DNA of 64,000 nt from Cinnamomum chago (lineage: Eukaryota > Streptophyta > Magnoliopsida > Laurales > Lauraceae), in the NCBI GenBank assembly GCA_038049695.1, contig CP142452.1, positions 91,085,501-91,149,500 on the forward strand, read 5' to 3'. The notes beneath the pieces were generated by a model. It did no database searches and was not told the DNA's origin. It saw only the letters and a list, made by a program, of their open reading frames with translations. Positions within the stretch are counted from its first letter, which is position 1; each line of letters starts with the position of its first letter. This document shows, piece after piece, positions 1 to 9,997 of this stretch. A program made the translations under genes and the position numbers.

Positions 1-582
1 ATAAGGAGGCCAAGTAAGAAGTGATACTCAAAATGATCTTGAGGTAGTGCAGCCCATAGTTCTTTGTTTGGTTGGTTGTTCATCCTGACCTAGATGCACC
101 CCACCTACATAAAGGCACATTCACACCTGCTTTGTTTTCTTTTTACATGGGTATTGTGCAGCTTTTTGTGTTCATAACTTGTTCCATCTAGGATCTAGTG
201 CTTGTTGCAAGGTTATATAAGTGTTGCATTTGTCACAGGCATTTGTGTTGTCATGCCTAGGCCCTTGCCCTTGTCTTGTCATTTTTCTGAAATAGATCCT
301 GTTGTCTAAGTTGTTAGGCTGACTACGTGTAGCTCAAAATGACCTGTTTCTGTTAGAGAAAACATTATTTAATATTCCACAACGTTGATTTTGTTTTGGA
401 AATTGAAACTTTGTCTACTTGTCTTCATCATATATTTTCCCTTTTGTGGAATTTTTTTCTTATCCATCTCCTCTGGGAGTTTGGTATGTTCCTCACTAAA
501 AGCAGTGACTAATGTTTTATTATTCCATGCAACAAGTCTTTAATTCAGGTCATTTCGGGGCTGCATTGATTTACACAAAAGA
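1..582 (+). other. Upstream region and probable 5' UTR intron of the DUF1644 gene
   Basis: No coding exon is recognisable here. The stretch is T-rich, as plant introns are. A possible 3' splice site (TTTAATTCAG before GTCATTTC, near 548) lies about 35 bases before the start codon at 583. This suggests an intron in the 5' UTR, with the first non-coding exon outside the window. That is inference; no transcript evidence is available. Confidence 0.35.
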
Positions 583-1584
583 ATGCCAAAGGACAGAGGA
601 AACCGTGATTCCTCATTCAGAAGATCAAGGGCATCCCCTTTTCCTTGCAGTTCCAGCCGTGCAAGACAATCATCATCCAAAGATCCCTTGGAAACCAAAG
701 AGGATGTAATAGAATGGGAAGAAGCTAGGTGCCCTGTGTGCATGGAACACCCCCACAATGCTGTCCTCCTCCTCTGCTCGTCCCAGGACAAGGGCTGTCG
801 CCCTTACATGTGCGACACAAGCTATCGCCACTCAAACTGTCTCGACCAGTTCCGAAAGGCATTTGGTGAACCCCTAGCTGGCCCAGCAATGCAAGTATCC
901 CAAGTTTTAAGCAGTGATCTTAATAGCACAACTAGCCAAGAAAGGCATTCAGTACTGCACCTTGAAAGTGAGGAGCTTTCCCCACGCTCTGTGCCCTGTG
1001 ATGGGCAGGAGCCACCAAAACTGTCATGTCCCCTTTGCCGAGGGCAGATAAATGGATGGGTTGTTGTTGACTTGGCTCGCCAGTTCATGGACGCCAAGGT
1101 GAGGAGTTGTGCCCAGGAGACCTGTTTGTTCACTGGGACATATGCAGAATTAAGGAAGCATGCAAGGCGTGAGCATCCACTGGCGCGGCCATCAGAGGCT
1201 GACCCTGAGAGAGAGCGTGAATGGAGGAGGATGGAACGGCAACGCGATCTGGGAGATGTGCTAAGCACATTCCAATCAGCATTCGGGGAAGAGAGCGGGG
1301 AGGAGGGCCTGCTATCCTTAAATGAGGGAGGCTGGCTTACTTTCTATTTTCTCATTCGTGTGCTTCCACAGAGTTCTGCATCAGGCTCTGGATGGTCGGT
1401 TCCATCAAGATTTAGAGGGCTGACAAGAAGCCGCAGGAGAACAACACTTTGGGGAGAAAGATATAATGGTGAATCAGGTCCGTCTGAAAGGGAATCAGAT
1501 GATGTGTTGGAAGGAGTTTCAGCCTCATGGCATTCTCCTGAGAGGAGTCAGAGAAGTACAACACCAGATGATGAACAATTATGA
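583..1584 (+). CDS. DUF1644 family zinc-binding protein (RING/C2H2-like)
   Basis: An uninterrupted 333-residue frame from ATG at 583 to TGA. It matches the plant-specific DUF1644 family as I remember it. There is a basic, Ser/Arg-rich N-terminus, then a Cys-rich block at residues 46-90 starting with EEARCPVCMEHPHNAVLL and containing the family signature GCRPYMCDTSYRHSNCLDQF. A second Cys pair (SCPLCRGQINGW, about 148-159) follows. After it comes a C2H2-like finger (CAQETCLFTGTYAELRKHAR..H, about 177-198), then an acidic/basic linker. The tail WLTFYFLIRV near 251-260 is also family-like, so a putative intron there is unlikely. The molecular role is poorly known; members are described as stress- and light-responsive nuclear proteins. 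The start is the only ATG that precedes the zinc block in frame. The gene appears intact and stands alone. Confidence 0.88.
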   Translation: MPKDRGNRDSSFRRSRASPFPCSSSRARQSSSKDPLETKEDVIEWEEARCPVCMEHPHNAVLLLCSSQDKGCRPYMCDTSYRHSNCLDQFRKAFGEPLAGPAMQVSQVLSSDLNSTTSQERHSVLHLESEELSPRSVPCDGQEPPKLSCPLCRGQINGWVVVDLARQFMDAKVRSCAQETCLFTGTYAELRKHARREHPLARPSEADPEREREWRRMERQRDLGDVLSTFQSAFGEESGEEGLLSLNEGGWLTFYFLIRVLPQSSASGSGWSVPSRFRGLTRSRRRTTLWGERYNGESGPSERESDDVLEGVSASWHSPERSQRSTTPDDEQL

Positions 1585-2620
1585 CCAAGCAAAGCTCAAT
1601 CCATTTTCTGTGTGGGCTGAGTAGCTGTACTATGAATCTCTGGTTCAACCGGTGAGTGTTCCTCATTCATTAATGCCTTCTTTCACCTTATATATGTCCG
1701 GTTGTATGGTTCTTATGTGTAGTCTAGCCCTTTTTTGGGCCATATGGCCCGCCTATGTTTTAAGTTACCACCTCACACACTAACCTAACCCCACCCACCA
1801 ACGAATTGCCACAACATCAAATTTGCTTACTCAAAACGTGACTCACCATTACTGTGAACGGCAGTGGCCCAAATTTTACTCAATTTGAGTAATGCATATT
1901 GTTGGGTTGATGAATTTGTATGATATAGGAGTTGGTCCCATTGGAAGATGTGTTTCTTATACATTTATCAGTCATAGTATCAACCTTAACCCCTATTAGA
2001 ATAAAATTCAGCCACATGCCATACAAAAGGGGTGGCATTTTTTTTTTTTTCAGTGGTTGGATCCCACTGTGGTGTTCCATGTGTGAGAGCAAGTATTTCA
2101 TGAGAACCTATAACTTAAGGTCCCTAAATCAATAGTTGTGATGATTTGGGGAGGTTTGGATGTGGATTAGCGAAATATGAGTTATTAGGCCAATGGAATC
2201 TTTGTATTTCTCAGTTTTATTTAATCAAACTTTAAGCAAATTTAGTGTAATTAAACCACGCCTCCCCCCTTCCCCCTCCCCCTCCCCCCCACCCACCCTC
2301 CCCCCAAAAAAAAAAAAATGGTGACAATGTGTGGAACTCTAAATATTAGGTTTGGTCCAATATATGTGTGTTTATCTGCTTGTGTTATTGAAGATGTTGA
2401 CCTTAATCTGCTGTTTAATGTTGATGCAGGTGGAACAGAGGCTTGGTGGCATGATTTGATTGGGTTATGTCTTGTACTCAGAGTTTGAAAGAACAAAGTT
2501 ATTTTTCTTTGATTTGTGCAATTTGGTTGCATATTGTATATGCAAATGTTCAAAATGATAATTAAATGTGGAACGATTGAGAGTCTCTCTCTCTCCTCTC
2601 TCATTTTATTGTAGATAGAA
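1585..2620 (+). other. 3' UTR of the DUF1644 gene, probably containing an intron
   Basis: Downstream of the stop there is a good donor (CAACCG before GTGAGTGTTCC, near 1651) and an acceptor (TTGATGCAG before GTGGAACAG, near 2430). A 3' UTR intron of about 780 bases is therefore plausible. The putative intron includes a very C-rich tract at 2263-2306. AATTAAA-like signals occur near 2562. No further gene is seen up to the tandem repeat at 2840. Confidence 0.35.
2263..2318. repeat. C-rich simple tract followed by poly(A)
   Basis: About 42 bases made almost only of C with interspersed T and A, in runs such as TCCCCCTCCCCCTCCCCCCC, followed by a 12-base A run. The opposite strand therefore has several G runs of four or more and could form a quadruplex. 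An open frame across it is low-complexity and not a gene. Confidence 0.8.
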
Positions 2621-2839
2621 GCATATGGGGTTTGCTGTGCTCAAGTAGGAACGCTGCTTACCAAAAAAAAAAAAAAAAGAAAAAAACGTTTCTTCTGCAT
2701 TGAAATTTATGGTATGGTCTGTGTGATAGAACTCAATAGCTGAGTCAACAATAAATTGTGGATTTGGGGAGGAATATCATTTGCTAATCCTATGTACTGC
2801 ATTTGCTGAGAATATACGTTGCTGCCAAACATTAAATTT

Positions 2840-2930
2840 GGAATTCATGTTACTGTGGATAACGAGAAGGACCAAGTAAAGAGGGGAATTCATGTTACTG
2901 TGGATACTGAGAAGGACCAAGTAAAAGAGG
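2840..2930. repeat. 45-bp direct tandem duplication
   Basis: Two adjacent copies (2840-2884 and 2885-2930) of a unit that starts GGAATTCATGTTACTGTGGA and ends near AAGTAAAGAGG. They differ at only a few positions. The pair lies directly beside the fold-back MITE at 2954. Confidence 0.85.
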
Positions 2931-2953
2931 TGAGGAGTGAGGATATATGAAAT

Positions 2954-3102
2954 CAAAAAGTCTCCTTGGACCGGTCCTGGCCCGGTCCCCAGGGAGGACC
3001 CTTGGATCCCCTGGGGACCCTTGGATCCCCCTGGGATCCAAGGGTCCTCCCTGGGGACCGGGCCAGGATTCGGTCCCCAGGTTGGTCCAAGGAGCAGGGT
3101 TG
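2954..3102. mobile_element. GC-rich fold-back MITE with 9-bp target site duplication (Mutator-type size)
   Basis: The whole 149-bp segment is a palindrome and is much more GC-rich than its surroundings. A 36-base arm at 2975-3010 is perfectly complementary to 3033-3068. The outer arms (CTCCTTGGACC at the left, GGTCCAAGGAG at the right) also pair, with a 13-base insertion on the right side. The direct repeat ATATGAAAT flanks it at 2945-2953 and 3103-3111. A 9-bp duplication is the usual size for Mutator-like insertions. The loop repeats GGACCCTTGGATCCCC. Family assignment is inference from TSD length only. Confidence 0.75.
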
Positions 3103-3964
3103 ATATGAAATTGCCATGTGAATGAGACCCTCAAGTTGTCTAAAATTTAATTTACTCATTTAATAATAGTCTTTTTGGTGGGAAGGCATTACCTGGAGTT
3201 CTGGCCCTTTCGGTAAGAAGGCATCATGATCAGTTGGATATCTTAAAATTTTTATATTCGATTGAACGAATCACCCAATAATTTTGATAGTGGGAAAGTT
3301 TTCTCTCCCCTGGTATTTAAAATGGTACCGTTTTAGCCTTTTTTGCATCCCCTTTTTACTAGTTAGAGTCTCTTTTCTGTTTATAGTTTCTTGGGACATT
3401 TACTAAATAAATTCCCTTAAAGAGGATAATCACTGTTGGGACTTCAAAACTTTTATATTATCAGGGAAGGACCTCCAGCCCAAATCTTCCTTATTTTTGC
3501 CCATTTTATCCTTTGTTAGTTGTTGCCAAAGGGAAGGAAGCTGAAACACAAAAAGAAGAAAAGAAGAAACGGAAGAAGGAGAAGACCAGACCAGTCCAGT
3601 CTCCATTTCACTTCCATCTCCAGTCGAACGGCCACCGGTCGCACTCCACGTCTCTCTCTGTCTCTCCTCCTCGCCCTCCTCTTTTCCTCTACATCAAAAC
3701 CCAAGCCCTAGAGGAAGTCCTCAAAATCTGAAGACCTGGTTTTCAAGGTAATAAAATTCTACACACTCAACTCTTTTCTTCTCTTGTAAAAATAGATAGC
3801 CCTTTCTTCTCCAAGGTTCTTCTCCAATATTTTACATCCAAGGCATTTCTTCTTACAGTGATTTTTTGTTTTTCTAGTTGGTTGATTGGATTGATTTTTT
3901 GTTTTTTTAGTTGGTTGATTGGATTTTTTAGATAATACAATACAAGTAATGCCTTACCCTTGCC

Positions 3965-4262
3965 AATGAAAGCATACTGATAGCACTATATAAGTTCTGA
4001 AAAAAAACACAGAGTTCGTTGATATCAACTAAAAAGTATGTTGACATCAACAAATAAATGTGTTGATATTAATGAAAGCGTACTGATAGCACTATATAAG
4101 TTCTGAAAAAAAAACACAGAGTTCGTTGATATCAACTAAAAAGTATGTTGACATCAACAAATAAATGTATTGATATCAATGAAAGCGTACTGATATCACT
4201 ATTTTAGTTCTTAAAAAAAACACAGAGTTCGTTGATATCAACTAAAAAGTATGTTGATGGCT
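3965..4262 (+). repeat. Left subterminal tandem array (three ~106-bp units)
   Basis: Units start at 3965, 4071 and 4178 with AATGAAAGC(A/G)TACTGATA. Each contains the dyads TTCGTTGATATCAAC and GTTGACATCAAC. The third unit is cut short near 4260. The array is the inverted counterpart of the one at 7781-8190 in the same element. Confidence 0.9.
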
Positions 4263-4339
4263 GCTTCTTCACATCATCGCTTCCATCTAAATATCAAGAC
4301 ATGTAAAAGTAACACGATAAGATATAAGAAAGTGTTAAG

Positions 4340-5681
4340 TGCCAAATAAATATATTAAGAATGGGTTGATGTGCAAAACAAAATCAAACACAAAAAAAGG
4401 ATCTTCGATTCAACCAAACAAGAAGGTGAAACCATACCTGAAGCAATTATATTTTCTGATCCTTTTCTAGCAGTGAAAATAGTTGATTTGGATGAAGTAC
4501 ATGATCTTTCATCATGCTTTGCTCCCATTGTGAGAGATGTTGTGGTACCAGCCATTGGTGACACTGGGCGATCAGACATAAAAGACTACTTCCTTTCTAT
4601 TATATTTTGTATTTTCCCTTGCTTCAAGCCTCCTGAATTGTCAGAACAAGAGCTAATAGTACACTGCAATTTAGCATCTGAATCATCGGTATTTAAGAGG
4701 CCTGAGATTGTGCTTTCGAAGGACAGATTTTTGCTAAATGTCTGAATCAACCCCTCTTTTCTTGTGACACCACTGGAAAATTCTCTAGTCAATTTTTGTT
4801 TCTGAGAAACATCATGTAACTCTTTGGCTTTTGGCTTTGATTTACTGACAGTAGATGGCCTTGAAAGAGAACCTGAAAGAGCCAATGAATTGTATAGCTT
4901 TAAAAAAAATTTCACCAACCGAGAGCTGAATTGCCTCTGCCTTCTAAATAAAGCAAGTTACTGACCCAAAAACAGTGAAGGTATTTAAACTTACTGTGAA
5001 GTCGTTCTTGCATCCATGATGCATAAGGCCTGGAAGAACCAAGCAGGTGAATAGTCTCCTGAGAACCATTAGCAAAGCAGCTTGTGGGTGAAGCTACTAG
5101 ATGCACTGGCTTTGGTTTCCCAACATTCGAATTCTTGAATGAATTCTCTTGGGAGAGTTCAGCCCTCTTGGAGCTGGCCGTCCCTGGTGATCCAACAGTT
5201 GTTTCAACAGCATCTTTATTTAAAATTGAAGCGGCTTCCATATTTCCTACACGCCTTTCGGTGGGAACCTTAGGAGTTGCCATGGCTTTTATGGCTTGGT
5301 TTGCCTCTGCCTTCTGTGCCTTGTTCTTCGACTTTGGAAAAAGTTCTTTTTCACCCAATGATCATGATTTTGGAGTTTCTGAAACCACTTCAGTTTTAAC
5401 CAGTTTTCGCTTTTCAGAATCTTCCTTGAGCTGGCATTCTTCACATAGCCAGTCACTCTCTGGAACTTTATGCAGCATTATTGGCATGCAATAGCTAAAT
5501 AACATTAAACGAATATGTTACCTTTAAAGGTGAATATATATATATGAATGTGAAATAGTCAATAAATATAGTACTAGAAAAAAAAGGATGATTACATGTG
5601 CTCTGCGCCATCATTGCATCTGCTACAAGTAGCAAGCATCTCCTCACGTCCTGTATCCCCACAGATATCACATACTTTTAC
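4340..5681 (-). pseudogene. Captured PHD-finger gene fragment (AIPP2/PAIPP2-like), three exons, decayed
   Basis: Exon at 5596-5681 encodes VKVCDICGDTGREEMLATC followed by SRCNDGAEH, the first half of a PHD finger. A normal GT donor joins it in phase to 4995-5494, which begins (I)YCMPIMLHKVPESDWLCEEC and completes the zinc site. This exon then has a Lys/Ser-rich region with an in-frame TGA shortly after the finger (…TPKS, stop, SLGEKELFPK…). A third exon at about 4340-4945 (RQFSSRLVKFFLKLYN…LSGSLSRPSTVSKSKPKAK…) is split by a frameshift near 4583. The arrangement resembles the PHD-finger proteins AIPP2/PAIPP2, which act with BAH-PHD complexes at chromatin. That identification is from memory of the motif. 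It lies wholly inside the MULE, so I read it as a transduplicated host fragment, not the functional gene. Confidence 0.7.
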
Positions 5682-6772
5682 CTATTTCCAGATGGCACAA
5701 AAAGTGTCAATTTACGGAAATAATCATTAGCTGAAATATACCAAGAGAAAAACCATTCAAATATAAGAGCATTTTCCAATAAATCTCATGGCTGCTTACA
5801 ATTTCCAACAAGATGAATCCTGAAATGGTAGCAGGCATCTTTTCAGAACCAAAAGAAGAAAAAGGTCCAATCTTCTAAACATCTTCAATTTGTGAAAAGG
5901 AAAACCGACAATGATCGACAATAAGTGTATGCTTCTCTTATTCATTATATTTAAATCAATATCTTTACCAAAAAAAAAAAAACAGAAAAAGAAAGAAAGA
6001 AAACATAGCAGGCCATCCTTTTAAATGGTTTTATTATTGTCTAGCTAGGTTCTCATTCCAGTGATCCATAGATCTTTTGAAATTGCATCTTTCATTATTA
6101 TTTTGATTCATCTAAGGTGGCATTTGCCATGATGAGCTTTTGTAGGCAAGATTGGACATGCTTTCTTCGGGTTAAAATCAGAAATATAAATATATATTTT
6201 AATTTTCACTATGCCTTGCCTCTTTCTTCCAAAATGGCATATTCAATACCAGTAATTTAAGGAAGTCTCCATTGCATTCCAACTACAAAAAATAGGCTAA
6301 TCACAGAAGTAAAAGAAGATCACCCCTGTGATTGGACAAAACGAAAAGGCCCATAACAGTGATCCTCTAGATGTTTTTCTTCTCTGGAATGCACTAAAGG
6401 CCAGACTAATCTTTTCTCAATGAGATATGAATTCAGTGATTGCAAGATCTCCAGATGCAACAATTCAGTTGACCAAATAAAAAGAAAAAAACATTTATAA
6501 AAGCAAACCAAAGTTGCCCTTTGGAAAACAAAAATTCTTGTGGTGCTTGGTGTTCCACTGTCTATGGTCTGAAACCCTCAAAACCATTCAATTCAAAATA
6601 TACGTGCACCAGTTACATCACTCTACATCCATTGCATTTAGTGTGAAGGGGGAAAAAATTAAAAAAGAACATTATTATCACAACACGGTATGTTATTATC
6701 TTGTTCACTAAATTGAATTTTGATTTCTTCCTTGAAAGATGAAGATGGACTAATCATTATTATTTGGATGCA

Positions 6773-7227
6773 GTGATTCTCACAAAAGCTCTTCGAAAGC
6801 ACTTGGACGTGACATTTATAATTTTGAAGCAAATCCCGATATTGGAGTAAACAGTATCCATTCTTGTGATACCATTGATCCCACTGTTGATCTCGAGGAA
6901 GACATTGAAGCCATCTTCTCCTTTTCACCTGATCACTTTACATTAATAGACTCTCAGCCATGGGCAAATGATGATCCTACAATAGGGGACAAAATGCAAG
7001 AAGATGTGGGAATCCGCGCCGAAACGTCAACCTTTGTTGAAGATCCTAACATTGAAGATACGCTAGTGCCAGCTGATGATTTCAAACATGAGTTGCTAGA
7101 GAGTACTGCGCAAGATTTGTGGAAAGGGAGAATGTTTCCAGATCGTGATACATTTAGGAGAACCCTCGCGAAATTGTGGCTACTTGTGGTTCTGGCATTT
7201 GTAGCACTTTTTTTTTTTTTTTTGTAA
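6773..7227 (+). pseudogene. Possible MuDR-type transposase N-terminal remnant
   Basis: After a plausible acceptor (TTGGATGCAG at 6772) an open frame of about 150 codons runs to the stop after 7224. It is acidic and ends with LWKGRMFPDRDTFRRTLAKL, which resembles the start of the MuDR DNA-binding domain (pattern: hydrophobic, G, x, x, F, then a charged helix). It then runs into a poly-Phe stretch encoded by a T tract. The position inside a MULE and in the orientation opposite to the captured PHD fragment fits a deleted transposase gene. The match is short and the call is tentative; it could equally be part of another captured gene. Confidence 0.4.
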
Positions 7228-7780
7228 AGCTGGAACCATGTCTTTTGAAGTTGTCTAACCATCTATTTACTGCACTTTTGTATTTAGTGCCTACATTTGT
7301 AACAGGAGGAACAATGTCCTAATATTTTTTGTAAAGAGTGTTGGTGGATGTAGCTCTTTCATTTAATAGCAGACCAATGTTTATCTTTTATAGTGGGTGG
7401 ATAGAATGGTTGGATAATGTTCTTTCATGATCATTGATGTATTTTCTATTAATGGATCACTGCCATTTGGCAGTGTATATTGGATGGTTGACATGTTAAC
7501 TCTGATGGCCACTGTTGTTGATTTCATTTTCTTCTTGTATATATGTTGGAAGATAATCTAAAGTGCCCGTTGACAGTTTATTGTCTCACTGTAGTGATAC
7601 TAGTTAGTTCACAGGTTGTTCATGTGCTGTAGATCACATTTCCAAGAGAATTAAAGCATGAGTTTCATGAGAGTTGGAAAGGATTTGCACGACCAAAGGT
7701 ACCTCCAAGTGGTGCCATAGAGAATGGGAAAAAAACTTTCCAAGCTAGCATGACGTTTTCATACATATATACCAAATTTA

Positions 7781-8192
7781 TTCGTTGATGTCAACAAACT
7801 GTTGGTTGACATCAACGAACACAGTGTTCAATTTCTACACATAATATGTGCTAACAATACGCTTTCATTGACATCAACGAATTTATTCGTTGATGTCAAC
7901 AAACTGTTAGTTGACATCAACGAACACTGTGTTCAATTCCTATACATAATATGTGCTAACAGTAAGCTTTCATTGACATCAACGAATTTATTCGTTGATG
8001 TCAACAAACTGTTGGTTGACATCAACGAACACTGTGTTCAATTTCTACACATAATATGTGCTAACAGTAAGCTTTCATTGACATCAACGAATTTATTCGT
8101 TGATGTCTCGTTGATGTCACAAACTGTTGGTTGACATCAACGAACACTGTGTTCAATTTCTACACATCAACAAACTGTTGGCATCAACTACA
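7781..8192 (-). repeat. Right subterminal tandem array (three full 105-bp units and a partial one)
   Basis: Units begin at 7781, 7886, 7991 and 8096 with TTCGTTGATGTCAACAAACT. Reverse-complemented, they align with the left array (AATGAAAGC.TACTG.TAGCAC..., then CACAG.GTTCGTTGAT.TCAAC). The 110-residue open frame across this array is an artefact of the 105-base period, which is divisible by three. Confidence 0.9.
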
Positions 8193-8564
8193 AAGGGTTA
8201 GAATGGGAAGCAACATTTTACATTTGGGCGGGAGGTCCTACTCTGATATTAGAAAATTTTTAGGGTCCCAACAGTGGTTATCTTATGTAAGGGAATTTAT
8301 TTAGTAAATGTTCTTTACTTTTGTTTTAGTTGTAATGAATCTCTCCTTTGAAAAACTAAATTTGTGTATGTCCTTTTTTAAAACTGCAATTCTAAAATCT
8401 CCCAATGGAATTCGTGGGGGCTCAGTGTATAAACAACATATTGCCTGATATACAGAGCCTATTTAAAAATTCTATGGGGCCATCCCCCAAAGTTCCACAA
8501 ATGCTTTCAAGTTATACGGAAGTAGAGTTTTTTTTTTTTCTTTTTCTTTTTAGCTTGGGGGTCT

Positions 8565-8935
8565 GTAGTGGAATTAGAGATTTTGAACGCACCCAATGTG
8601 GTCTCAAATAAGATTCCTAGGCCTCAAGCAAATTGTCAGTCAATGCACTCAGCCGAAACGACATTGATGAAAGATCTGCTCGAAACAGTGGTTCCGACAC
8701 TATCTGGCATTGGCTAACACCATTGCAGAATCTGCAACTGCAAAGGACTATCTGAATGTGAAAGGGAAATAATTCACTTCCTGACAGTAACTTACATATT
8801 TCTTCGTTTGTGGATTCTTTGAAGAATTTTCCCTTTAAATCAACATGCAACGCCTTTTTTTTTTTTCTTTCTGAGGAAGAGGAGCTCCAGAAGATATTTT
8901 AAATTCTGATAGAATAGGTGAGTGGGCAATCACAA
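8565..8935 (+). pseudogene. Decayed partial duplicate of TSO1-like exon 4
   Basis: The sequence parallels the 3' part of the TSO1-like exon at 13779-14250 in the same order and orientation. Shared blocks include GAGATTTTGAAC.CA.CCAATG, TGGTCTCAAATAAGAT, GACTGCTCGAAACAGTGG-like, ACTGCAAAGGACTAT.TGAAT, ATTTCTTCGTTTGT and the exon-end AGAATAG.TGAGTGGGCAAT. Between these blocks are several deletions and a T-rich insertion near 8852. It has no long frame. It sits between the MULE and the intact gene, about 5.2 kb upstream of the parental exon. Confidence 0.8.
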
Positions 8936-9997
8936 TATGTAAGTTGAGAAAAAATACTCAGTTTGTATCCAGGTGCAGGGGTTCTCACTTGAGGGCTTGA
9001 ATATCCCATGGTATCTATAATTAGGGGTTTGCATATGTAAAATCTGCTCAAAGTTTTCTAAAAGCCTAGCGGGTTTTATACTTTGGGGGTCCTGGTTCAC
9101 GAGTGCAAGCCTTGACGCCCCGCCCCATCTACAGCTAATTTTGACATTTGAAAAAAAAAAAAAAAATGAAGTTTGATGTAAAAATCTTATTTGTAGCAAT
9201 GGTTTAAGAGTAGACCTAAAAATAAAAAAATTAAAGAAATGAGAGGTTATAGGGTGATATAATAATAATTATTATAATATTTGAAAATAAAATTTGGGGC
9301 CCGCGAGCTTCATTGAAAGTCAAAATCAAGAAGTTGTCAAAGTTAAAATTAAGATGGTTAAACTAAATCAATCAAAATTGATTACTTTATATATATAATT
9401 ATAGGTTGACGTGGGCTCTGACGAAAGTCAAAATTGAATCCAAAGTCTTGTTAATATAGGGTACGATGAGAGTGAAAAATGAATTAATGGATATATTTTT
9501 TTGAAACGGATCCCCTCTTTGGTCCAAACAGGGGGGTTGCTACATGGGTTGAGATGTCACATTTTATTATTTTTTTTAAATCATCTCTTCAAAAAAAAAT
9601 TTCTTATCATATGGCAACCAAACTCTATTTGGACTAAATAGGGAATCAGAACATATATATATATATATATATATATATTTTATCCATAAGAAGGACCAAG
9701 ACAACATGCAAGGACAGATGCGATCAGTCCTCTCTCATATAAGTTGAACAAGGGTGAATTAGAAGCCAAAAACCAAAAAAATTGCAAACCACTACTATCC
9801 ACACCCGGTAGGTAGCCCTAGATGTGCACAAGTTCACGTCACGTGTAAAATCTTGGCACGCGTAGTCAGTTACATTCCCGCTCGATATCCCTGATTTAAA
9901 TAAGTCTTCCGGTTAGGGCATTTCCCAGGAGAAGCGATCGTGCTGGGCTGGGATTAGGGGTTTCGTTATTATTATTTTGATATGACATGTGATATTG
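8936..9997. other. Upstream region of the TSO1-like gene
   Basis: AT-rich DNA with an (AT)n run at about 9652-9680 and no recognisable coding sequence. The last 200 bases before the start at 9998 (including ACGTCACGTG near 9836) presumably hold the promoter and 5' UTR; the ACGTCACGTG block contains a G-box core (CACGTG). The promoter assignment is inference. Confidence 0.4.

Larger units (their letters stand above)
3396..8311. mobile_element. Mutator-like (Pack-MULE-like) element, 4.9 kb, with captured PHD-finger gene sequence
   Basis: Terminal inverted repeats of about 90-100 bp are clear. The left end starts ACATTTACTAAATAAATTCC at 3396. The reverse complement of the right end, ending at 8311, starts with the same 20 bases, and both continue with GATAA(T/C)CACTGTTGGGAC and later AGGACCTCC(A/C)GCCCAAAT. 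Inside each end is a mirror-image array of a ~106-bp repeat. Between the arrays lies a reverse-oriented spliced PHD-finger gene fragment and a forward frame that may be a transposase N-terminal remnant. No complete transposase is present, so the element is non-autonomous. I could not find a convincing 9-bp target duplication, so the outer edges may be off by some bases or the site may be old. Long TIRs plus captured gene parts are typical of Pack-MULEs. Confidence 0.75.

Noticed and set aside
1330-1371. Possible intron in the DUF1644 frame (acceptor-like CTTCCACAG)
   Set aside because: The translated stretch WLTFYFLIRV fits the conserved tail of the family, so removing it would damage the protein.
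2251-2604. 117-residue minus-strand frame with a Gly-rich end
   Set aside because: It is driven by the C-rich simple tract and lies in the putative 3' UTR of the DUF1644 gene; no domain is recognisable.
4912-5358. 148-residue minus-strand frame as an independent gene
   Set aside because: It is the middle part of the captured PHD-finger fragment (downstream of an in-frame stop) and lies inside a MULE.
7802-8134. 110-residue open frame with internal protein repeats
   Set aside because: The repeat period is 105 bases (35 codons), so a satellite array stays open by arithmetic. It is the right subterminal array of the MULE and not a gene.
7781-8192. Regular direct repeats that could look like a CRISPR array
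   Set aside because: Units are contiguous 105-bp copies with no unique spacers, and the sequence is plant nuclear DNA.
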